The notes below the pieces were generated by a model. The model saw only the letters and a list, made by a program, of their open reading frames with translations, was not told the DNA's origin and made no database searches. A DNA stretch of 64,000 nucleotides, from NCBI GenBank assembly GCA_905221605.1, contig CAJNDS010002699.1, positions 26,001 to 90,000 on the forward strand, written 5' to 3'. Positions 30,246-41,700 of the stretch are shown piece by piece; position 1 is the stretch's first letter, and each line of letters opens with the position of its first letter. The position numbers were made by a program, and so were the translations under genes. Source of the DNA: Symbiodinium natans. Taxonomy: Eukaryota > Sar > Dinophyceae > Suessiales > Symbiodiniaceae.

Positions 30246-32606
30246 ATGGCCTGGGCCTGTTGCGGCATGCGCGGGTGGAGGCAAAACATGGAGGCAGCAT
30301 GTGACATATGGCCAATGGGCCCATGGAGACAACCATGTGCACTCGCTCAGCATGTCCGGGGCCGACCCAATCGCAGGATGCCTCCTTGATGTTGCCGAAA
30401 GGGTACCTTGCTGGCGATTGGCCTTGGCCTCGATTGGTGAAGCATCGCGTAAGATCACAGAGCAGTTGCTAGTTTGCATATGTTTGCATGAGGCGGGATT
30501 CGTCCTTGTTCGGCGTGTTCGACGGCCATGGCGGCGAGCAGGTCTCTAGGAATGTTGTCACACGTAGTGCACGCGAGCCTTGTTGCATCTTGTTGTTTGC
30601 AGCGCGTGCCAGGTTGCTCGATTTGTAGTGCGCCTTCCTTACTACAGCTGCTAGGGCAGCGGTGTCACGACGCACCCCAGATGAGCTCAGGCGACGTTTG
30701 CCGCAAGTTCTGGCCAGCTTCCCTGGCCATGACGCTGAAACGGCCATGCGCGAGGCTGGCAATGCACATCGTGTGCACTTCGCTTGCCTTATTCTTGCAA
30801 GGGCGTTTAGCTTTATCGCTCTCTGGGTTTTCAGGCATACTTGCGCTTGGACGAAATGCTTCGACAGCCTGCTGTTGCTGCAGAACTGCGGGACCTAACC
30901 CTTCCAGGCAGCTGAGACCTGGCCCGGTCCGGTGCAGGGCTTTCTGCGTGTAATTTTGCAGATTCCCCGAAGGCAATGAACCACAAGATTCAGCTGAGAC
31001 TTGTGGCACGACGGCATCTCGATCAAAATGTGCTCTGGTGTTGAAGCAAGGTTTGCGTCTTCTGGTTGACATTCGGCTTTCTCAGGCAGTCTGCTGCCTG
31101 ATTCAGGCATCTGGGCGGGGCTTGTTTGAGCAGGTTTTTCGTTTTAAATGCTTTCGCACAGTAGAGGTGTGAATAGCATTGGCAGGAGAACGAGATGATC
31201 CTCGCACATGTAGGAGACTCTCGGGCGGTCCTTTGCCGCCAGGGCGGAGCGGTGCCTTGCCAGATGATTTGGTAAATTCGGCAAGGCATAATCGTTTAAA
31301 TCTGAGAATACATGCATCGTGGTGGACGGAAGGTGGCCCTGACAGCAGACCACAAGCCCGTGCCTCAGAGATCGGCGACGTGGCAGGTCTTTGCACCTTT
31401 CTTTTGCTTGCTTTACGACTCTTCTACCGGCCGAGGCCTGAATTACCGGAAGAGACGGCAAGGATTGAGGCAGCCGGTGGTTTCGTCCAGGCCCAAAGAG
31501 CCTGCATGGCACGCGTCGTCAACGGGTTTCACAACTTCGTTGGCCCCCTTGCAGGAAGGAGCTACCGCCATGGGCAGCGGGAAGGAATACCGGGTGAATG
31601 GGTTCCAAGCCCAGCATAGCCGAGTCTGGTAAGAGTGCGAGCGCATCGAATCTTGTCATGTGCGGCACTCACAGGGGGCTCAACCTTTCGCGTGCCTTGG
31701 GTTACTCAGCTGAACGTGGTTTCCAGTTGTTGTGCCCCCGCACTTGGGAGCCCGAGCAACACGTGTGGCAGCCTAACAGGTGATCTTCGTTACAAGAGCG
31801 ACCTCAAGCTCAAGCCTTCTGAACAGAGACTCGCCTTGGCAGTCTTCGAGAGTTCGTGTCCAAATGCATCTGTCTGCCACTTCCCCCCCCTCCCCCCAAA
31901 CCCAGACATTCCAAGGCTGGTGTCCCCAGTCCCGGATACAAAGCGGCTGCAGTGGCAGCAGGGCGTGGACGAGTTTGTTCTTCTCGCCAGTGATGGCGTT
32001 TGGCGGCCAAGATTCTGTCATTTGTGCTGAAGTGCCCAAGGGGGTTGTCTTCCAGCGAAAGTACAACCGAAGGTCAGATATTTTGCTTCTGTACGCCTGG
32101 CAGCAAGACTGATATGAGGTCTGGGAATGCGTGACGAATGAGCAGGCGGTCAACTTTGTTCGCGCTCGACTTCCTCCGCCAGGATGTCCTGAGGGAAGCT
32201 GATGTGGATGATGTGGACAGCAAGCAGTTTTCGCTCCGGTAAGATTGCAAATAACGTCCTTTTTTCAAGTGCCCTCTTCAAGAGCTCTTCACCCAGGATC
32301 CAGAAAGGGTCTTCAGCCTGTGCTGGCAGAGCCGCTAGCCCTCAACACAGAGGCAGCAGGCAGCAAGGTGCGCCATGTCCATGCCTGAGGTTGCTAGACA
32401 TGTGCTGTGCGACTACACCTGCGCAGCGAGGTGGCGACCAGGCTGCAAAAAAAAAAGAGAAAACGACAACTTTTCGCATTTTTCGCGTAGCAGTAGACTG
32501 CTTGTTTGCTGCCTTTGAAAGCGCGCATGTGAGAGCATATGAGAGCTTTTCCCAAGGCCTCGGCTGCGACAACTTGACGGTGGTCCTTGTCCGCTTCGAG
32601 GTCGCG
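30246..32606 (+). CDS. PP2C-family Ser/Thr protein phosphatase, multi-exon
   Basis: Metal-dependent phosphatase assembled from motifs in collinear short exons: CGMRGWRQNMEAACD (30262-30306), SLFGVFDGHGGEQVSRNVV (30502-30558), DELRRRLPQVLASFPG (about 30680), ETCGTTASR (about 31000), ILAHVGDSRAVLCRQGG (31197-31247), VALTADHKPV (31336-31365), ELPEETARIEAAGGFV (31441-31488), EYRVNG (31586-31603), LSRALG then GDLRYKSDLKLKPSEQ (31690-31830), DEFVLLASDGVW (31966-32003), EVARHV (about 32386) and GLGCDNLTVVLVRF (32556-32598). The aspartates that hold the two metals (FDGHGG, ASDG, CDN) are all kept, so it should be active. About 14 introns in 2.4 kb is typical of dinoflagellate genes. ATG at 30246 is a guess; an upstream exon is possible. 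The next gene starts about 200 bp on. Confidence 0.85.
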
Positions 32607-32804
32607 TTGGCCTATTGGTTGTTGAAATGTTGTTGAAATATTGTTGATTGCTTTTGCTCTGCTTTTGCTGATTTCTCGTTGCGTCGGGCAAAACCGCGAA
32701 GATCCATGAAGAACCCGTGCGCTTTGTGTGCAGAGCCAGGGCTTAACCTGCGGAAGAAGTGCCTCATTTTAGTGCCACTTAGTGCCCTTCCTCTGCCCTT
32801 GGCC

Positions 32805-35800
32805 ATGTCGCGGATGCCCAAGATGGTGGTTGGAGCAGCTGGCCTGGCGCTGGCCCCGGTGGCTTTCATTGCTCCATCCAGCACAGTGCACCCGGAGTCC
32901 CGTGTGGTACCGCAGACTTCTCAGAGCGCTCAGCTTGGCACTTCAGCAGCAGCCGCAGGTGCTCCAGTCGCAGCAGCTTTGGGAGCCTCCGTAGCGATGC
33001 TTGCCACTCGGCGTGCCTCGCGGGCGAAGCAGGCGAAGCAAGCCAAGCTTCCGCGCAAGGCAGATGATGCCTACGGAGCATCGCACACATCTTTCTACAC
33101 GGATGCTGTGGCCAAAGACAAGTATGACACATTGGAAGAGGTGCTCTCCCTGAAGCTGAAGGATGAAAAGCTCAAAGGCATGGTGAATGAGCTGCTCGAT
33201 GCTTGCGTCAAGATCACTGAGGCCCTGCGCGTGAATCTTGTCACGGTGAATGATGCTTCGAATGCCTTCGGGGATCGGCAGCTCACTGTCGACGTCATTG
33301 CCGACAACCTTCTTTGGGACCTGGCCAAGACGTCAAAGTTTGTCTACGAGGCCTCATCAGAAGAGGAGCCTGAAATTGTGCAGACGAACAACGATGGCCA
33401 GTACGTCTTGTGCTGGGATCCTCTGGATGGCAGCTCGATCGAGTGGAAGCATTCTTTTGAGACCGAGTGTGCTTCCAGGAGCCGCGTGTCCTTTCTCTCA
33501 AGTGGCCTTAAGTGCAGCCTCCGGCTCCAAGCTTCAAGCTCCAAAAGCCGAAGTGCTTTTTCATAAAGAGGGGTCCATGGGCCGGGGAATGGGCCGATTC
33601 TAGTGAGTGTGTCTAAAGGGGGCTTTTGCTGGGGCCTCGTGAGCAATGGCATCCTCTCGCGCGTGGAGATGCTGGGTGGCGAGATGGTGGAGCTGGCAAA
33701 AGCTGCAGAAAGGGAGCAGGAAGAGCTGAGGCGCCTGGAGGACGGGAGAGCCAGGAGCGTGAAGAGCAGGAGGAGCAGGAGGAGCACGAAGAGGGCAGGG
33801 AGTCCGAGGCCGCTTCTCAGGAGGCTTCTCCGCAGGCTTCACAGGAGCCTCCTGGGGCCGAAGAGCCTGGGCAGCCGAGGCCCCTGTCGACGCAAGACGT
33901 GGAGAGGCACCGGGCCTCCTGGCCGGACATTCCCGGGAACGCCAGTGAGCCGTCAGAGCCCGAAGTCCTGTCAGTGCAGGTGAGCAGCAGCCAGATGGTA
34001 CCTGTGAAGCTCGAGCTGCAGGCGACAGAGGCTGAGCAGGTGGGAAGCCTCGGGCCGCTTGGGCCGATACTGAACTGGTGCCACCAGGAGAACGCGAAGA
34101 ACAAGGAGTTCTTCAAGGAGCAGCTGGCAGAGGTCAAGGCGGCTGACAGGCAAGAAAGGAAGGAGGACCGGGAGTTCCTCGCGAACTTCTTCAAAGAGCA
34201 ACTGGCTGAGCAGCGGAAGTTCTACAAGGAGTGCCTTGAGCTGCAGGCTTCACATGGCCGCGCCTCGTCCGGCTCGTTCCAGCCTGGCGTTCCAGTCAAA
34301 GTGGAGAGCAGCGAGGGCGAGGAGCGGCTCGGCGGGAGGGTCGAGGTGGACCCGAAGAGCCTAGGCTGGCGAGCTCTCCTGCATGGCTAGTACATGCCCA
34401 GCCCGGGCGCCCTTCGGTCCTCCGAGCACCAGCTCACCGTTGCTCAGGAGAAGGACTTCAGCACCTTGCAAGGCGAGCACGACGACAAGACAACGGTCAG
34501 CTGCTCTGAAAAGATGGTGCCGGCGCCGGGGCTGCAGACCTGGCCCGGCGTCGCGACCCCCGTGGACTTGTGGAAGAAGCACCTACCGGACGAGTACCTT
34601 GACTTGGAGCCGGACCAAGCCTGCCGCCAGTCGGCCTAGCCGCCACCGCGCTCACCGACTCTGAGTGGAAGTCACGGGGCTACGAGCTGGCTAGGCGCAC
34701 CCACCTTGAGAAGCCAGGCCAGGCCATCAAGGTCATCCGGAACAGACCCAGCGCCATCTTCTCCGTCAAGAACACGAAGCGGACGTACAGCAGCTGGTGC
34801 TACCCTATCCACTTTGTGTGGACGAAGGACGTGAGCCAGGAACTGCTGGCCAAGCTGCCTCCACAAGTGCTTCGCAGCGACGAGGCGCAGCCGAAGAAGA
34901 AATCCGAGGCCCCGAAGGCCAAGGCCAAGCGGGCCAAGCCGAGTTCCCCGAAGGCCAAGCCGGCCTCGAAGAGGGCGCGCTCCTCTGCCTAAGCAGTCCT
35001 TTCCTGTCTTCAAGGAGCACCTTTTTGTTGCTGTTTCGAGCAGCCAGCAGTGCTGCTTTGAGCAGACCCGAGTATCATCAGCCGTTTTGAGCAGACTCCT
35101 CTGCGTATCTTCGGCACCCTTTTCTGCTCGCAGCAAAGCTGTTTTGAGCAGACCCCTTTGCGTATCTTCAGTGCACGGCTGCCAGGAAAAGAGGAGCCGA
35201 CCTCCACGGGCCTCATGCTAGCCCTTGCTCATCGTCCATTGAATTTCATTGCTGATTCAAGGCAGCTCGATTGTGGACAACAACTGGGCTGTGGGCACCA
35301 TTGTGGGTGTGTGGGACAAGTCCACGGGACTCATTGGCGCCACGGGCCGGGACCAGGTGATGAGCCTTGTGGCCTTGTACGGCCCGCGCACGACTGTCTT
35401 CATCACCTTAGATGATGGTGTCTACGAGTTCACCCTGGGTGATGGCAACGAGTGGATCTGCTCGCGTGACAAGATCCAGATCAAGCCGGACTGCAAGATC
35501 TTCGCCCCAGCCAATATGCGAGCAGCTCAGGAGGTTGAGGGATACAACAACCTGATCCAGCACTACATGACCAACAAGTTCACCCTACGCTACACAGGTG
35601 GCCTGGTGCCGGATGTCTGCCAGCAGTTCACGAAGGGGCAGGGCGTCTTCACAAATCCGACGTCTAAAGCCTCCCCAGCCAAGCTGCGCCTGGCCTTCGA
35701 AGCGGCTCCCTTCGGCCGTTTGGTAGAGATGTCCGGGGGTAAAACCTCTGACGGAGTGTCCGGCAACAGCGTGCTGGACATGAAGATCACCGCGGTCGAC

Positions 35801-35851
35801 CAACGCACGGCCTTGGCCATCGGCTCCGCGGAGGAGGCCGTCAACTTATGA
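32805..35851 (+). CDS. SBP: Sedoheptulose-1,7-bisphosphatase, plastid-targeted, one large intron
   Basis: Calvin-cycle enzyme removing the 1-phosphate of sedoheptulose bisphosphate in the plastid. Exon 1 (32805-33429) starts with an ER signal-like helix (VVGAAGLALAPVAF), the FIAP motif, a Ser/Thr/Ala transit region and a second hydrophobic helix (PVAAALGASVAMLATRR), the class I layout of peridinin-plastid leaders. The mature part has NAFGDRQLTVDVIADNLLW and the metal-binding WDPLDGSS, the last split by the intron. Exon 2 (35262-35851) resumes at SSIVDNNWAVGTIVGVW, then YGPRTTVFITL, LRYTGGLVPDV, GVFTNPTS and LRLAFEAAPFGRLVE, ending at TGA 35849. These segments favour SBPase over FBPase. Length is complete for the family. 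Confidence 0.9.
33430..35261 (+). other. SBPase intron (GC-AG) bounded by 10-bp direct repeats
   Basis: The protein frame requires the splice G|GC...AAG|GC. The intron's first ten bases, GCAGCTCGAT, are repeated as the first ten bases of exon 2 (35262-35271). Such repeats at intron ends look like a target-site duplication. The intron contains an ORF region (33626-34992) and three copies of TTTGAGCAGACyCC...GTATC near 35052, 35085 and 35142. Confidence 0.85.
33626..34992 (+). pseudogene. ORF inside SBPase intron, charged coiled-coil protein
   Basis: Frame 33626-34390 encodes a Glu-rich, Gln-rich protein with two near copies of a FFKEQLAE motif (about 34111-34134 and 34189-34212) in a helical, charged context. 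After a stop the reading continues in other frames: KDFSTLQGEHDDKTTVSC (34451-34504), VDLWKKHLPDEYLDLEPDQ (34561-34617), then TDSEWKSRGYELARR (about 34660-34700), SSWCYPIHFVWTKD (34789-34830) and a Lys/Ala/Pro-rich tail (KAKAKRAKPSSPKAKP) ending at 34992. Conserved-looking codon usage over 1.3 kb with at least two breaks suggests a once-coding sequence carried by the intron. Family not recognised. Confidence 0.4.
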
Positions 35852-38213
35852 AGGTTGAGGATATATTCGGGGTACCTTATTGGGGTCTTGAATTTTTCAG
35901 GGGATCCTACTATGTTCGTAAATCCCCATATCATGAAGTATCATGATACGACATGCAGGATATTTTGGGGGATCACAGGCCATGGGCTCATGGCCTGCTC
36001 ATGGCAGTCACAGCAGTCATGCAGCCGCTGCTTGATCTGCAGGTGGACCGTTTCAACAACATGGTGTTGCAGAAGTAGACCGAGGCCGCGAAGAGTGGCA
36101 GGCTGTTGCACTGTGCTCTGTACGTGCTGGCCTGGCAGGCGGTCCCAACATGCGAGCGCGCTGCTCTACCTGAAGTCTTGCTTGTGCTAGCCGTCCCCGG
36201 GTAGTGAGACAGGTGACTTTTAATCCGATTCTGATGGCCCCCCATTTCTCCGTTCAGCTTCGAGACTTTGCGGCATGCAGAACAGTTGCAGAACCAAGAC
36301 GAATATGATAGTCAAGTCTGTGTACGAGCTTGGCCATGGTTGCAAGTGCCGCTAAGTGGCGACAGCATGTGCGCAGTAGCTCGTTCCTTGACTCTCCAGC
36401 ACGCAAAATGAACGAGTCAAGCTTGCAGTTGGCATGGTGAATGGAGACGTCCGGCGCAGGATCCTGCAGCAGAAGCAGCCACTTGGTTTTCATTGTGCAT
36501 CTGTCATATGTCGTTTGCATGCACGCAGCAGAAGTTTTTTCATGTAGACTCTGTAGACAGTTGTTAGGCCATCTGTGTTTTTTGGCACTGATCCGTGGGC
36601 TTCGGCGCGTGTTGGCTCAAGCCGTGCGGACCGCCACACGGAGTGGTCCTACAGGAAACCGGTTGCCCCGGGCGATGCTTGGCAGAGAGAAGCTTTCGGC
36701 ACAGAAGGTAGGCAACCTCTCAAAGCTTTCATGTGGAAACAAAAGCTTGTCCGATGTTTTCAGGGCCCAAGGCAAGGGCAGAGTGTTTGCCGAGGCTGGC
36801 ATGCATCGCGTGCAAAGCCCAGGGCTTGGCATGCTGGCGACTTTGGCGCTGGCTGCGCCTTGGACAGCGTGAGCGTACGAAGTAGATGCGCAAGGGTATT
36901 TGCATGTACCACTCATGTACCCATGGAAGTACATGCTTGCAGCTTCATCAGCAGATCCTGAGTCGGCCATGCTCGCCCTCTGCACAGTAGTTCTTCGGAT
37001 GAGGCAATTTGTCAGGCGGACTGCTCGGCGACGGGTGCAGCGGAGGCATGTGCAGGCACCGCCTTGCAATCCTTTTTTTGGTTTGTTTGTGTGTGCACAG
37101 CACGGTACCATAATCGAATCTGGGCGATTTGCCAGGGCAACGCTCCGAACACTGGTCAGATTCAGTTCTTCCACCTGGGTTCTCAGCATATTCCTCGTGC
37201 CTCGATCGAAAGAGATGTTGGGTCACTTGTTTGTTTCGCATTTGGAGCGTGTGAACTGCGCTGCTGCGCCCGTTTGCAGAGCTGGTGTTTTCAGAAGTCA
37301 ATGCTGGACACTCTTTGCCATCTCTTCCCGAGTGCTGCTATCTTTCCCTCTATCAGGGCAAGTTTTCCGGAGCCTCAAGACAAGTTGTGTTGGGCTTCGT
37401 TTTCGACGTTGTGTCGGTTGGTATGCCTTCAAATCCATATGAAAACCTGAAACTTCCCTGAAACTTTCTCGGGGGCAAATTCCAACATTCAGATGCACGA
37501 CGTGGGTCACTGACGTGGGTCTAGTCTTACATGCCTACTGTACGATATTGAGACAGGGCAAACTTCTTGTCCAAGGCTTGCGAAATGCGTTGCCGCGACT
37601 TTAGCGGGCTCCGTGCTCCTCCTCCGCAGAAGCTTGCGTGTCTCCGAAGTGTCTCCAGCTAGAATGCGATGATAACATGGGGAACATCAGAGAACATGTT
37701 CCCTCCGTGGTGCCGCCTCAGGTTTGCCCTGGTTGGCATGCTGATCGAGAGCAAAAAGGACTCCATCAACTGGGGTTCTCAGATCTCAACATGCAGTAGC
37801 TCGGTCGTTGTGGTCCGTACCGTGATTTCACGTGAAACAGTGCATTCATGTTGAGGCGATGTGCGGTATTTCGTTTTGTGTCAGGGTCTTGTTCTTGTGG
37901 ATGGAACGCCCAGCAACGACAATATGTACGTAGCTTGTTGGATCGCTGCCTTGCAGGACAAACCAGTGTCCCGTCAGGACAAGGTTCGAGACCTGTGCAC
38001 TACACCAGCTTCACTCGAAAAAACAGAAGCCAAATTGCATGCCGATGGTGCAGGAGCAGGAGAAGGATGTGGTGTTGCCAAGAACAAGCACCTGCGTGTC
38101 CCCGGCCACTTGCCAGGAAGGGCTGCAGTGAGGTGCCGAGATAATATATATATATATATATATATTTGCTCGCTCTGTCCAGGTGAGTTCTCCTCCTGCC
38201 GAAGATCTCGATA
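35852..38213. other. Region with no gene confidently recognised
   Basis: Short frames only. A stretch at 37866-37990 (LVLVDGTPSNDNMYVACWIA) reads like an exon and may belong to the gene whose MIF4G domain starts near 38.9 kb, but no family could be named. Confidence 0.35.
38143..38166. repeat. (AT)n microsatellite
   Basis: Pure alternating A/T run; a second, imperfect one lies at 39569-39595. Both are in likely introns. Confidence 0.9.
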
Positions 38214-38345
38214 GCCAGGAAGGCTTCCTGGCTCGAGAGGCTGCAAGGGATCGTGGATAGTGGCACAGCAGTGTGCAAACTTGAAGCGTTCTCCAAACCA
38301 TTGCCGGACACGTTTCAGCGTAAGGTCAACAGGATCCTGAAGAGT
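38214..38345 (+). CDS. Candidate exon, unknown protein
   Basis: Open reading of about 44 codons with balanced composition (KASWLERLQGIVDSGTAVCK, PLPDTFQRKVNRIL), on the same strand and just upstream of the MIF4G exons. It may be an N-terminal exon of that gene. No family recognised. Confidence 0.3.
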
Positions 38346-38764
38346 CAGAGCTGAAGCGATCACAGTCCCTGCCTGCATCAGAGCTGAAGCGCTCAGACAC
38401 TTCGTCCAGTGCCTGGGCATCACAACTTAGCTGAGCTGCAGAGACGGCCGTGGGAAGCGGTTGGGCACACAGCCTGCAGAGCGTGCAAAGGCATGTATCG
38501 AAGTCAGACGAAGGAGAAGGAGCGAAGGGCCATAGCTTCGAAATGCATTGGCCTGCATGGGGACAGCAAGAACCCCACCAACTGCCCAAGCACTCCATGC
38601 AAGTTCAAATGCCTGCAAGGGACGTTCGGATGAGCCGAACTGGCGCAGCATGAGTTCCCGCCCAGTGCGGACGATTTCAGCTCCTGTACCGAAGCCGAAG
38701 CTCGCCCAAATGAGTTCAGCCTCTCATTCAGCTGCGACTGGTGTTTTCTGGATTTGAGAGAGGA

Positions 38765-41700
38765 AGCTAAGGAAGAGCGTTCCCAAGATGCCTGCCTCTC
38801 CCTTGAGTGCGCTCGGCAAAGACTTGACAGAGATGCAGAAGGTGGAGCGCCAGGCGCAGACCGGCATGTTACCTCCAAGCGGTCTTTTTGGCTTTGCCGG
38901 ACCAGCAGGGCCAGAAGCATTGTGCGCTTGTTCACAGTTCGCAGAAAGCGCAGGTAAAGTCCATCCTCAACAAGCTGCTGGGCAAGGGATGGGCATACTG
39001 TAGCTTGCGAGAGTACCCGAGTACCAATTGAGAATCGAAGTCGGAGTTTCATAGCATGAAAGGTGCCAGCAGCTTCCCTGCACATTTGTCAATTTAAGGC
39101 TTACCTGGGACAAGTTTGACAAGCTCTACGAAGACTTGGTCGCGTACTGTATGGTCGAGAATCCAGACATCCGAAGCGAAACGGTGGAGGTGGGTCTGTA
39201 AACTCGGCCGGCTTCTGCTACAACACATTCCAGTACTGCGCAAGCCTGTCAGGTCATTGCTCGAGACGTGTTCAAGAAGGCCAGGTGAGAAGTGTGGTCG
39301 GGCCAAGACAACGGACTCAGGAAATGCCAAAGCACTGCCAGGCTACCCTGCAGCACAACTTCATTGAGCTCTACGCAGACCTTTGCGCCCGTCTTGATGC
39401 GGACTCTCAGGGTGAAGTTTGCGCGCACATTTTTGGTTTTCCTCCAGGACTCCAGGAATTCAATCCGCTCTACATGTGCATGTGTTTTCCTTGTCGAAGC
39501 CGAGGACTTGAAGCAGAGAGGGATCGAGGTGAACTTTCGAAGAGCTCTCCTCCAGCAATGCCAGGAATCACATATATATATATACATATATATAGAGCTG
39601 ATGGGTAGATGGTTCTTCTGTTCGTTGCAGCGGTGAAGACTCCCATTTCTGGCACGCAGGAGTCCTTCACGGTGCATTTGGCGCCTCCGGAGATTGACTC
39701 CTGCCCTAGTCCAAGGAGAAACTGCGAACGAAGAGCGGGGGTATCACACATGGGGGTTGATCTAGATTACAGGATATCATAGGGGCCCTGTTAAACCGCA
39801 TGATTGAAATCAACCCCGATATGGTCAGCATGTTGACAAGCTTGTCCAACGGAACCGAGCAGGGCACGAGCACCAAGGCCTTGATTACGAAGAGCAGTAC
39901 GAGATGCTCGTGAAATACAAGACGACGCTGGTGCTGCCATCAGATGTTCTTTCCATTTTTGCTTTGGCATCAGCTGAGCATGCGGAGCGGGTGTTTTTGA
40001 TTCTGCCACACTTGCAAAGGAAAATGCTCGGAAATGTCAAGCTCATCGCCCACCTCTTGCGTTTGAGGTGCTTAGCACTTGTCGTCAAGTTTGCCAGCCA
40101 TGCCTATTCATTCATGTGGCAGGATGCTGGCGGCGAAGATTATCTTTCATTGCATCGAGGAGCTCATCTCCATAGGTTCTGCAGAGGCTCAGTCAACCAG
40201 GGAAATGCTTACAATGCTTACCTCGTGAGATGTGGAAGTTTGCATGGTATTTAAGGCTTGCACGACGGTCATCATGCTCTGCCTTCAGTCTCCGAATGGT
40301 TCTTGGCGCAAGCTGTAGCTGTGTTGGCCCAAGAGAGACCTCTGGAGCCAAATGCTGTGAGCAGTGGGCACTTCGAGCACGCAAGTAGGCGCCACGGACT
40401 TGGGGTTTGCTATGCAAAGCGCAGGATGTTGTGCAGGTACTGCCCATGAGACTAGACGCTCGTGATTCTGTTTCTTGAATGGGTAATGCTACTCCAGTGC
40501 GTCGGCGAGACTATGGAACCCCCTTGCTATTGAGGTGCGTGGCTCTGATGGCCCCAGACTTGTATCATGGGCTGGATCATGCCGAGATCTACGGCAAGAA
40601 AGCAGCAGATGAAAGCTTGGCACCCAAAGTAAGAGGGGCTTGGAAGGACCTGGCAGATGGCGTGACGTCCCTCAACGAGGTGACTTGGATTTCACTGCTA
40701 GACTTTGTAGTCGTGCTGCCTGGTATTGGCATGTATATCATGAATGAGCAGAAATTGATCCGAGGATGACCCAGATTCAGCCATTCGATTAGGGAACCAG
40801 GCGGGTGAAGCATTTCGAGCTGGCCAATGTCCAGAAGGAGAGGCTTGCCAAAACCCAGCTATTGTTGAGGATGACCGTAGCGTGCCTGGCCCTGCAGGCG
40901 ATGCCGACAGCCTCTTGCTCGTCACCAGGGCGCTCACCAGTGTAAACAGGAGGAAAGAGGCCGACAAGCTTGTGCGAGACCGGCTACCTGACTGGTACAG
41001 CCCATTCACTATGTTCTCACGCTCCAGTCTTTGTGGTGGTTTGCTGATGGTATGTATAATTATAGGGGCTAAGTTGGTTTGCTCACTGTTTGTTGCAGTA
41101 GCGAAGCGAGGCCAGTGTCTGCAGCAGCAGTAGCAGCAACGATTAGGAACTACCGCACACCGGTGGCCAGGCGACTGGTAAACAAATGGAAAGCAACTAG
41201 CAAAAGTCAAGCAGAGAGCTTAAATGCAAAACGGCCACGCGCGAAATGATATAAGTAGAGGAACAGAAAAGACGAAGGCACGCTAACACGACAGATGCCC
41301 CTCTTATATTCCTGGTCCCATATCCCGTGGCCCATGCTCCCTGCAGTTCGTTCGGTGAGCCAAAATTTCACACCGCGTGCTTGAAGTCTGGAGCGTTGGA
41401 TTTTTCTTCGTGGAACCATTGACCGCCCTGAAAGCACTTCCGACTAGAACAAGAGCCAGAAACAGCTTATGTAGCTTTCTAGTTCTTTAAGGGGTCGGGT
41501 TAAGGGAAACTGCCATTCACTTCTCGAAAGTGCTATATTACCAACAAAAGGTCTGGTGCTTCTCATGCTTTGGGACAACTTGACATGAGACTTTGTAGGA
41601 TGGCGAGTCGCGACCATCTTGAGCCTCAGCATGTGAAATGGAGCCTCATCTCGCTGTTGTTTTGTGAGGGCCCTGGCTTCTAGCAAATTGTTGTGCAGCT

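Noticed and set aside
36600-36625. TTGGCTCAAG near 36610 as a relict spliced leader
   Set aside because: Only ten matching bases; upstream bases do not fit, and no gene starts just after it.
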